A stretch of 64,000 nucleotides of DNA from Galaxea fascicularis (lineage: Eukaryota > Cnidaria > Anthozoa > Scleractinia > Euphylliidae), in NCBI GenBank assembly GCA_948470475.1, contig OX419342.1:21620344-21684343 (forward strand), in the 5' to 3' direction. Shown here in pieces: positions 55,596-64,000 of the stretch. How positions within the stretch are numbered: the stretch's first letter is position 1; every line of letters begins with the position of its first letter. A program made the position numbers and the translations under genes. A model generated the notes under the pieces. The model was not told where the DNA came from. It searched no databases and saw nothing but the letters and a program-made list of their open reading frames with translations.

Positions 55596-57787
55596 GATAG
55601 TATCACTATTTCCGCGTAATAGTGGTATAACAGCAAAAATGAATGGTGCAACAAAGTTACCATGACAACACTGAACACAATGACGTTTTTGCTTTTGTTT
55701 TCAGAAAAGTGCCGGCAAGATTCCCGGAAACATCCGGGAAAGAAATACGAAAGCTTGCCGAAAAAGCAGTAACCAAAAATACAAACAAAACAAGGTCTCT
55801 TGTGCGTTACTGAAAATTTCTCGGCTTCCATTATAAACAAATAATAGCATGACCTGTACGTGTACGTGGTATTTTGCAATAATACTGGTTCGTAATATTT
55901 CAAAATTTTGAAATATCACTTGCGGTATTATTACCAAATACCACTACAGGTCATCCTATTATTACCTATACTAATATACTGAACCTGAACAACTAACATC
56001 TATGGCCTGGTTCACACGTGTGACCCAAGTGGAAAGGCAAGTAAACGACGTTCACTCGTCCAACACAAACGTCGCAAGCATATTAAGATACGCAGACGCA
56101 GTCGAAGACTTTTTTCAAGATGGCGGAATGCGTCTGGGAGGAAGTTAATAAAGTGAGTAAGATCGAAAAATTACCCTCTTTAGTTGTTTTCTCACAACCT
56201 TTTTTTTTGGTGCGTTTTCAGCCTACTCTGCCAGAGAAAATAATGTGGCAAACGGACAGAGCCCGCAAGAAGACACTAAGGAGGCTAAACGATCTTTCGT
56301 GGACTTGTTACGAGATTCGCCGGGAGAAAATTGCATCTGTCAGTGTAAGTTTAGAGAGAAATATTTAATGACATTACCATAAAGATTATCATTACTATTA
56401 ATGTATTAAAATCGATGCCACCAAAGGTGCGTAGCAATAGCAAGCAAAATCGCCTTTTCAAGGAAATAGTCTAAATGGGCGCAAAATGTTTTTCAAACGA
56501 GAAAACATGTCTCGGATGAAACCTTGACCACTGTCAATAATATTTAAGTAATATCAACGCTTTATAAAACAGCTTGATATTTTAGCAAGTTCTCCCCACT
56601 ACTTATAGGGGCAACGAATGAGAATTTTAAAATTTGTTTGGATTACAAGTTTCAAATATTTAAACTATTTTATAGGGCAAGTAAAGTCTCACTACCTGAG
56701 TGTCTAATTAACAACATATAAGACGGGAATGTAACTCAGTGTTTACTAAGAGATCAAGGAACAATCACGACACCTAGATTCAATACTAGATTGTTAAAAG
56801 AATCACTCAGTAGCATGTCGAGGTTCAGTGCTATGGAACTTTGTCAACCGTCATGTCAAAAATGTAGGTAGTATCGACCTCAAGAAACTTTGTAGGCTAC
56901 TCAAGAGAAATGATCACTTCAGGAGCTTACCTTCACTGGTTTATCGAGTTCAACGGTTACGAACAGATTTTAAACTGATTACACGCATTTTTAGTTAGAG
57001 AGGTACAATTTCAAATTTTAATGTTCGTTTGTATTAGTTTCTTACTTAGTTCGCATTTTGAGAATTGTAATCTATTGGAATGGTTTTAGAAATGTGGTTT
57101 AGTTATAATTAATAGTTTTTGATCGGACGAGTAAGTAATTATTTTGTTATGTACACGACCCCACAAGCTTTTTTTAGCTTTAATTCTTATCGTGTATAAA
57201 TAAAGATTCTATTCTTTCCTATCCAAACTTTGTTTGCAAGTCATGCCATCCGTCTCAGAGCGTGGCAAAGTAATACACACGCAAGCACGAGTGAGTAATG
57301 TTCGACATGCAGTCATTTGAAAATCGCTTTCCTCTTGCCTGTTTCGTATTCAGGTTGTCCAACAGACTGGTTAAGACACGGACAATTTTGCTATTACGCT
57401 GAGAAGAACTCAAGATGGCCCAAGATGAGCAACGCTCGATCAAGATGTCAGGAACTGGGGGGAGATCTCCCGATCATCAAATCTGCCGACCAAAACGAGT
57501 TCATTTTCAGTCTGGCGAGGAACCAGACCGGGGTGTCAAAGTGGGGTGTGTGGCTTGGTCTCACGCGAAACGCTGACGATGCGAAGTTCTATTGGATTGA
57601 TGGGTCACCACTGGAGGGGGGTTATGACAACTGGAAGGTGGACGAGCCGAATGACCTTGAAGGGCACGAGGACTGTGTCAACTTGTATGTAAGACAGGAA
57701 GATCTTAAAAGATTTTGGAACGACATCCACTGCAATTTCTTCATGCCGGATGCAGCTATTCTTTGCCAGAGATCCATTAACCCTTAA
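55265..57787 (+). CDS. Gene E: secreted neck-CTLD lectin related to gene D
   Basis: Exons 55265-55349, 56222-56344 and 57354-57787, phase 1 throughout, predict 213 residues. Exon 1: signal peptide (TVFILCLVLVPFMM), similar to gene D exon 1 (MxVK...L..LVP). Exon 2: 40-residue neck in a frame hidden behind a longer overlapping ORF. Exon 3: CTLD. The first donor is either GTGGTA (55347) or GTAAAT (55350); both keep phase. An acceptor-like TTTCTCAG stands 16 bases before the ATG, as in D, F and G. Intron 2 contains a LINE fragment. Expected to be soluble and calcium-dependent. Exons 1 and 3 are firm; exon 2 rests on phase and on similarity to gene D. Confidence 0.75.
56222..56344 (+). CDS. Gene E exon 2: short neck exon
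   Basis: After TTTTCAG, in phase 1, the exon reads YSARENNVANG, then QEDTKEAKRS, DLLRDSPGENCIC, ending at GTAAGT. Compared with gene D exon 2 the start matches (SSAAREDDTAG), the middle matches (QADIKKIKK / KEDINEIKE) and so does the end (LLD...C), with about 14 residues fewer and without the polybasic block. DNA at the 5' end aligns as well (CCT-CTC-GCCAGAGA). It joins to the CTLD through several closely spaced cysteines. An overlapping frame starting at 56120 is open for 82 codons but has no phase-compatible partner. Confidence 0.6.
56640..57212 (+). mobile_element. Degenerate 3' fragment of a LINE in intron 2 of gene E
   Basis: Broken frames include SVLWNFVNRH and LPSLVYRVQRLRTDFKLITRIF, resembling the LWN-containing C-terminus downstream of many non-LTR reverse transcriptases. 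After this come a 3' UTR with a GTGTATAAATAAAG end and a TTCTATTC-type tail at 57206-57220. Frameshifted and stop-ridden; inactive. Confidence 0.5.
57354..57787 (+). CDS. Gene E exon 3: C-type lectin-like domain (EPN, WND)
   Basis: A full CTLD: CPTDW, FCYYA, SNARSRCQELGGDLPII, WGVWLGL, FYWIDG, WKVDEPND, HEDCVNL, FWNDIHC and ILCQR. EPN and WND are intact. Closest relative in the window is the CTLD of gene D. Exon starts at the acceptor TATTCAG; TAA at 57785-57787. Confidence 0.9.
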
Positions 57788-57875
57788 CTCGCACAAGTGA
57801 TCAGTACGTTACTTCTCCTTACTCCTCCTCCAACAAGTAATGAGAATAGATAAACGTATCAGCCACAGGGTGTTA

Positions 57876-57990
57876 ACTTGATATAAGCTCAAATTCTCTT
57901 AACTAAAGTACAAGAAACTGTATAGCAGCTAAAAAGGAGAATTATTAATCAGATCTAGTGAGTTAAAGGGGTTAAGACGGCCAGATTGAA
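57876..57990 (+). repeat. ~115-bp dispersed repeat, copy 2
   Basis: Related to 42399-42512: CTTGATATAAGCTCAAATTC...CAGCTAAAAAGGAGAATTATT...GGGTTAAGAC. It lies in or just past the 3' UTR of gene E. Confidence 0.75.
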
Positions 57991-58189
57991 GCTTGCATGT
58001 AGAGCCAGTGTGTTGAGATAAATCGGTGCAACATGTGTAAGTGCGTGGGATTTAACGATATTTATTCATCTTAAGTCATTTGCTAGTTGAAGTGAGGTGA
58101 AGACAGGATGGGCTCCTGGTTAACGCTAACTAAGTCAGCTGAAAAATAAAGTGGTGTTGGAAAATTAATGTCGTACGAATTTTAGCTGT

Positions 58190-58204
58190 TTGTGTTTGGG
58201 GGTT

Positions 58205-58246
<42 letters not shown>

Positions 58247-58317
58247 CCCCGGTACTCCGGTTTTCCCCTCTCCCCAAAAATCAACATTTCCAAATTCCAA
58301 TTCGATCTGGGATGCAC
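58190..58317 (+). mobile_element. 5'-truncated SINE of the 46.2-kb family
   Basis: Carries the body GGTTGAGTTTGTTGTTGGTT...CTCCGAGAGGTTTTTCCCCC...TACTCCGGTTTTCCCCTCTC and TCAACATTTCCAAATTCCAA. These match the minus-strand copy at 46160-46346 but without the tRNA-like head. The 3' boundary is uncertain. Confidence 0.75.
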
Positions 58318-58583
58318 GGACATGTTTGAACGAGTTCTCTTGAGCTCTTTGGTGTTCCGTGGGTAAACAAATTACAAACAAATTACATTTTACATTACAG
58401 TGTGATCCCTTTCCGGCAAACATGACGGGCTTTGATGAATTTCCCCCGTAGATTTGTTGCAGTTTCCAATTGAAGAATGTGGGAGTGGTTATCATAATTG
58501 GAAGCGGTCGCTCAAAAGCGTCATTTTTGTAGGCTGTTTCTTGTCCCCACCCTGCTGTTGACGGAGTCAGCTGTGGACGAGGC

Positions 58584-58799
58584 CGGGTCTATTTTACAGT
58601 TAACATTCCACGGGTCAGAGGAACAGGTGACTGTTTTATCGATCGCATGGTAACTAAGGCAAACAGTTTCACACCGATCTAAAACAAATTCAGTTTGGAT
58701 AGTGATTAGAGTTAGGAGCCTCTTTTGGGCTTGTTTATTTATCTGTAGCGCAGTGACCTGTACTTTGACCTGTGGAATGTGACCTGTAAAATAGACCCG
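58584..58799. mobile_element. MITE with ~45-bp terminal inverted repeats
   Basis: CGGGTCTATTTTACAG...CATTCCACGGGTCA at the left is mirrored by TGACCTGTGGAATGTGACC...AATAGACCCG at the right. No ORF; the 107-codon minus-strand frame across it is a by-product. Confidence 0.8.
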
Positions 58800-61296
58800 C
58801 CGTGTGGAGGAGGACATAACAGCCATGCGGCACAAAGCTTGCACTGAAGACGGTGTCTAATATTTGTACCAAAAGGTCAATCGGGCATTGTTTTAGTCCC
58901 TACAGAACACTTTTCACATTTCAGAGAGCATAAATTCTGTATCCAGTAACTAGATAAAATGTACTGCAACCAATACACTTTTCCGCTTAAAATGACATCC
59001 GACTTGTCGAAGCTTAAAGTTATCGGCTCTTTGAACGTTTACGGGGCCTAGGCGGCAAAATCCATACCCATTTCATACTTAATTTAAGAGAACGTCCGTA
59101 AAAATGAACGCAAATAACAAAAATCTATTGCGCGCTCTTCCAGGAATGACAGGAATGGTTTTGATAAGCCGTGCATGGCTGTTCAGGGTTACAAAAGGTT
59201 ACACAATAGGATACGGCTCGACGTTTTTGGTCAGCATTGTCGGTAAACAAGCTGTTAACCTTGGGTTATCGGTACGGACTGATATCTGTAAAACGTGAGT
59301 ACTCGCTGTTACACCATCGTCGAAGACTCATATTTTGCTCTAAAACCTGTCAAAGCTACAGATAATTTTAGAAAAACTTGATCGCGATGTTTGCACAAAT
59401 TTCGACCGTAATTCGACCTTAAACCTTTGAAAGGTCATTTGGCGATTTCGGAAGGCGGGCAAGCAAAAACATCTAAGTCACAGTAAAAAGATAACATTCT
59501 AGGGAGTAAAGGGGGATTTCATCAAGAATGCAACTCATATCACGTAGAATAATACGATTACATTTATCTCTTCAAGACAATCGTTGCAACCGTGGTAATC
59601 CCTGGTCAACGAAGGCAACCTGCATGAGTGAGGGTGTGTACACGTTTGTTGCTGTGAGGTTCTGGGGTGGGGCAGAGTACTCATTAGCAGCAATGGCGAA
59701 GCGAGGATACAGCTTTAATAACTTTAAAACCACAAGGTACCAAGGAGATAAAACTTGAAGCAAAATGTTCACTCAAAGTTTACCTAAACAGCAAGTGCGG
59801 CTGTTTAAGTACTAGCTGCCGTGGTTAAAGACTACAATGTATAATCTGTGAATTTTAACACCTGTCGCAGCCTGCGGGCTCTCCCTTATTTTCCCGTCTA
59901 TTTTGACGCCTGAATGGGAAATTTGCATACACGTGTAACAGAAATTTCACACATCACTTTAAACGTTTTTGCGATAACCTCGCGTAACACAAACCAGGTG
60001 CAAAGGTTGTTAGGAGCAAAGCCTAAAAACATCGACGAATCGAAAAAGCACCGTTATGCGCACCATGTCCTTCAAAGGAAATAGAAGTAGCAAGTAAATG
60101 CTAATACTTCACTTGCAAGGAACCATAGCCTTGAATTTTGGAGTGCACGTTAAGTACTTCAGTCTCCGCCTATTTGCGCCCAAATAAAGGCGCTGTTACT
60201 CTGTGCAATGTTTCGTGCAAACTTATCTCGCAAGACAAGACTTTGCACGATACATTCACGGCCGACGCCCTGTGTAACATGCCTTGCAGACACCGTTGCA
60301 GAGGTAGTGGTAGGACTTTATACACGTGTCGAGGTACATGAATTTAGCTTTTAACAAACTAACTGGGGACACTAATAAAATCTTAAATGGCTATATTAAA
60401 AGTAAGATATTTACACATATACAAGTAGAAGAATCTAGAAAGTAAAAAGAATCTCAAAGCCTATTAAAACTATTCACACATATATTCTTAATTAAGCCTT
60501 CGCTAAAAGAGTCAAAAGCATAAGCCACAATTCCTGCAGTCTTCCAAAAGACGAGTTAACTCTTTTTTCTTAATGCTTTGTTTAAAACAAAGCATAAACA
60601 AAGCATTAAGAAAAATCATTGTGATTGTTGCAGAAAGTGAAATCGAGTTCTACTTTCTGCGACGGCTTGGCGGCGCTTTAAGGTCTCGAATGTTTTCCCG
60701 AGGCAAGACAATTCGACACATTCTGGGGTGACTAAAAATGTAAAGGCTAGATGATAACAAAGTCATTAGGTCAAGAATTGTGTTCAACATGTTTACTGGA
60801 TTGTGTTGAATGATCAGCATAAACTACTGGTTATCACCCAGAGATTAAAATTCACAGCAATCCCTCTTAAGAATCTCAACAAGCCAACTTGTACCAGTAT
60901 TCCCGTGAACAGTTCTAACACAACAACCTCTTGATGCTGTAAAATGCCAATGCAGAACTCAACCCACAGAATAGTATAACCCACGTGTAAAAAAAAATTA
61001 CTGTTAGTAGATGGAAACGGTCTACTTGTTAAGTACTTAACTGATGGAAACGGTCTATCTGTTAAGTAACTAAATCCCTTGCAGGATTTTGCAGGATTAA
61101 ATTTGCACTTCGTGTATCAGTTCGGCGACGCCATGAAGGCACCTCTTTGAAATTTTTCGAGTTTTCACGTTTTATCTTCGTTGTCACAGATTAAATTTCC
61201 GTAACGGAGCTTTAAAACTGGATTACGTCCATACAAAACATTCAGTTACCTGGAAGCAATCTAAAAGTACTGAACATCAAATTCAAACGCTGAAAA
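58800..61296. other. Upstream of gene C; no gene supported
   Basis: Contains a hairpin at 60564-60615 (TTCTTAATGCTTTGTTTA and complement around AAACAAAGCA). It also holds a 33-bp direct repeat at about 61010-61074 (GATGGAAACGGTCTA...GTTAAGTA) and GTGCAATGTTTCGTGCAAAC foldback words near 60207-60255. Confidence 0.5.
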
Positions 61297-63792
61297 ATGG
61301 CGCCTTGGATTACGGTTTTGAGCACTTTGTTGCTAGTAATCAGTTACCCCCGTTTATGGCCTGTTTTCGCAGAGACCAAAGGATTTCGTAAGTTGTCTTT
61401 CTTATACCTTTGAATCTTGAAAAACTACAGTTTATGGATTGTCACATTTGTTTTTTGTTAAGATCCACTATAAATACTATTTTGAAATTAGTTAGTTAAT
61501 AAGGAAAGCGCTGATAGAATTGTTCATTTATTTTGGCCAATATTTCATCTTGTCGTTCTTTTTTATGTTGACACTTGCCCCAGACAGGATCAAATTAGTC
61601 AAATTAATAACTGAGAATCCAAGTTTTTAAGATTAAAACATGAGCTTCAAGGGAGTTTTATAACTACGGCAAAACTGACAGATTTGAATTAAAAAACGTC
61701 CATTATCTTCAGACTGGATTTAGTTTTTCTATCCGCTTAAAATGAAGTTCAAATAATGTTAGCAACAGTCACGGTTCTCACTAGAATGCTAAGGAGGTAC
61801 TGCTAACTTTCTTTGGGAAGTTTAATTTAAACTGGGTTAGGTATGACCTTTCAGTGTGTGTGTGGCAGACACCCTAAAACGCATTTTCCTGAATCTGCGC
61901 GTCCTAGCTTGCAAAGCTGGCCACAGAGGTTACTAAGTTTGGATCTCGGCATTACCTCTAACTAAGAGGTACCGAAGGTTGATTACGTAATCTTGGTTTT
62001 CGATTCAATTTGGTGCGAAAAACTGCCATTGTGAGCAACACTAGCAGAATCTGTTCTCTTGGTTTTGCAACCGTTCTTTTTGGGGAACTGACTTTGGTTT
62101 AATCGTATAAGTGAAGCCTTCCAAGGAGTAGAACTGACAAGCGACGTTGCTCCCAAAACAGGCGACAATCTTCCCCGGTCTCCCAAAACACCGACAGCCG
62201 ACGCTTTTAAATTTATTTTCTTTGCGACAGCTACAGAGTCATAACCGAGCGACACCAGACTACCCGTTGGAAGGCCTCATGAACTGCATTTCAATCACAG
62301 CCAATTCAATTCACGTTCTGACAAAAACAAAACATGCAGCAACTGCAGTAAATCGACACAACAAGCAAACTAAACACAAGCAATACACATTGCTTTGAAG
62401 GGTAAACAGCGTACAAAATGCGAATACGTGATTCTGGGTGGTGGCCATTTAAATGCGATTTTTTTAACTTCCAGTCTTTGCCATTCAGTTTACTTATTTT
62501 TTTCCTGGTTCTCGTTGCTAGTTTTTGAGAATGGTGATTACTCGTACAAAGTTGTTCTGTCGAGTGAAGACGAGCGCACATGGTACGAATCAGAACACAT
62601 ATGTCAGCAGAACGAAGGCGGTCACCTGGCGAGCATTTCAAGTGAAGACGAAAACCGTTTCTTGAACGAGAAGATTCAACTCTTATCAGGCTTAAAGGAA
62701 AAGCCCGAGCAACTTTGGATTGGCGCTGTAGATGAAGAAATCTACGGTGAATTTCACTGGGCTAACGGGCAAAAGTTTGAGTAAGTCAAACTATCAACTG
62801 CATGTGTGGTTCGCTGTAGGACATTCTGGTTCGTTTAATGTCCCAGCTCCCATGACACTAGTGCAGTTCAGTAGTGAAGTATCCGAACAAGAGAGGAATC
62901 GAACACGAGGTATAGATTCGAATCCTTTTCGGAGAACTCGGAGTTCTTTTCTCCAAGGATTCATGTCACAGTATAGATTAGGCTCGGTCCCAGGCCCTGT
63001 TTCGCGCTAGAAAGTTTATCACTTAACCTTTCGAAGCCTAAGATCAAAATTTCAATTCTCATTTGTTTCCCTTACACATTCCCTACAGAAGTAGTGGGGA
63101 GTTGTTAAAATGTTAATCAAATTAATCTTGCGTGATCGCGTCCTTTATTCTCATGACCACACTGTTTTATAAAGCGTTGTTGTTATAAGGAGAAATTTGA
63201 TGCTGACAAACGTTGTTCCCTACAGCTCTTACTCAGTGAACACTGAGTTATGGGGAAATTTCTGACAGGCCAGGTCACGTGTACATCATTATGAACTTCT
63301 TTTCCAATCTTTCTCTTCTTAGATACAAGTCCGCATTCTGGGCCCCTGGTGAACCTAATCTACAGGCCAGTAGAGACTTTGAAGTCTGTATCGCACTCCG
63401 TTCAACTCAAGACCTCGCTGACTGGCTTGTTGCCGACTGTTATGAAACCAGAGGCTACATCTGCAAAATTGAAGGTAGGCTCCTAGAAGAATTTTGAAGC
63501 ACAATCGGGTCGCCAAGCTAACAAACAATAATTTAAGAAATTAGATTTTCTACGAAGCTACGCTTGTCAACCAAGTGTACTTGAACTTCGTTTCGATTGT
63601 CACTGTTGTTGTTCCTGATGCTGCTGCTGCTACTACTGTGATAAGTGTTCTCGCAGTGATCAGGTTATTTTCCCAGGGACTGCTTTTTTGATTTTGTTTC
63701 GTTGTCTCAATTGTGGACTCTTCAAGGGCGTTTTTGATTTTTCAATTCAGGTCTACCGAAGAGACTAGTAGAACAGAAGCGGTTTGGATACG
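61297..63792 (+). CDS. Gene C: paralogue of gene B, 3' part beyond window
   Basis: Exons 61297-61387, 62522-62780, 63323-63474 and 63751-63792 have the same phases (1, 2, 1, 1) and nearly the same lengths as exons 1-4 of gene B. Exon 1 encodes a signal peptide that ends AETKGF, identical to gene B at the junction. Exons 2-3 encode a CTLD (TWYESEHIC, GGHLASI, LWIGA, WAPGEPN, YICKI). Exon 4 is the basic microexon. By analogy a second CTLD and a vWA exon should lie to the right of 64000. Where gene B has DWIDADC, gene C has DWLVADC, so the WND-like calcium ligand is lost although EPN is kept. At least 181 residues are seen. Confidence 0.85.
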
Positions 63793-63948
63793 GTAAGGAT
63801 TAGTCTATTGATCCCAAGTTTTACGGAGGGGGTGAGGGGAGAGGTAGGCAGGTCAGGAGGAAAGAGAAAGGATGGAATGGGGGGGGGAGGGAAGGGGAGA
63901 GAGACGGAGAAAGGAATGGAGGGAGGGGAGGCTGGAGGCAGGGAGGGA

Positions 63949-63962
63949 TCGATCGATCGATT
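63949..63962 (+). repeat. (ATCG)n run and G-rich low-complexity DNA
   Basis: A GATCGATCGATCGAT run at about 63948-63962 follows ~120 bp of GGGA/GGAG-rich sequence (63825-63945), in the intron after gene C exon 4. Confidence 0.85.
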
Positions 63963-64000
63963 TTTGTGCTGACTACTTGTATGACTAACCGACAGAACTA

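Noticed and set aside
55564..55827. Possible MITE with AAGCCGAGAAATTT ends in intron 1 of gene E
   Set aside because: Only ~15 bp are mirrored and the interior does not fold back; too weak to list as an element.
56120..56368. 82-codon ORF starting ATGGCGGAATGC
   Set aside because: Overlaps gene E exon 2 in another frame, starts at a repeat signature (CAAGATGGCGG) shared with 29.58 kb, and has no phase-compatible exon.
58521..58844. 107-codon minus-strand ORF
   Set aside because: Mostly translated MITE inverted repeats.
62395..62521. Independent start for gene C CTLD
   Set aside because: Sequence before 62522 is intronic; exon 1 with signal peptide at 61297 fits phase and homology with gene B.
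1..64000. Prokaryotic features (operons, CRISPR, riboswitches, ribosome binding sites)
   Set aside because: Spliced metazoan genes and SINE/MITE-rich DNA; no regularly spaced array of CRISPR type was found.

Overview
The window looks like nuclear DNA from an animal, most likely an anthozoan cnidarian such as a reef-building coral. Genes are split into short exons with GT-AG introns, and many exons meet at phase 1. The protein families are metazoan extracellular ones: C-type lectin-like domains (CTLD), a von Willebrand A domain (vWA) and collagen plus CTHRC1-like C-terminal domains. The intergenic DNA is AT-rich and full of short non-autonomous elements (foldback elements, MITEs, tRNA-derived SINEs, LINE tails). 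The coral assignment is an inference from these features. No database was searched.

Layout. 1-0.7 kb: terminal exon of a gene that enters from the left and that I do not recognise. 0.7-12 kb: repeats and one intronless, apparently frameshifted minus-strand ORF (5.7-6.7 kb). 12.1-12.8 kb: possible two-exon gene for a small secreted peptide. 13-23.5 kb: a run of transposable-element debris, with a MITE showing an 11-bp target duplication and a 1-kb foldback element side by side. 23.6-29.4 kb: gene B, signal peptide-CTLD-CTLD-vWA, six exons. 31.3-33.25 kb (minus): gene D, signal peptide, two homologous helical basic repeats, then one CTLD. 38-41 kb: tandem duplications, a palindrome and a pair of SINEs. 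42.7-45.3 and 49.4-51.5 kb: genes F and G, tandem paralogues encoding short collagens with a CTHRC1-like C-terminus. 55.3-57.8 kb: gene E, signal peptide-short neck-CTLD, related to gene D. 61.3 kb to the right edge: gene C, a paralogue of B that runs off the window.

How the genes may fit together. Every confidently modelled gene from 23 kb onward encodes a secreted protein with lectin, adhesion or collagenous modules. The CTLDs of D and E, and CTLD1 of B, carry EPN-type sugar-specificity motifs. The vWA of B has a complete MIDAS. The window is therefore an expanding cluster of secreted recognition or extracellular-matrix proteins, built by tandem duplication and phase-1 exon shuffling. A role in innate recognition of microbes or in the extracellular matrix is an inference from the domain families. 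The least expected object is the repeat-neck lectin family (D and E). Its neck exons are short, some are invisible to simple ORF calling, and in D each carries a polybasic cleavage-like site at the same aligned position.
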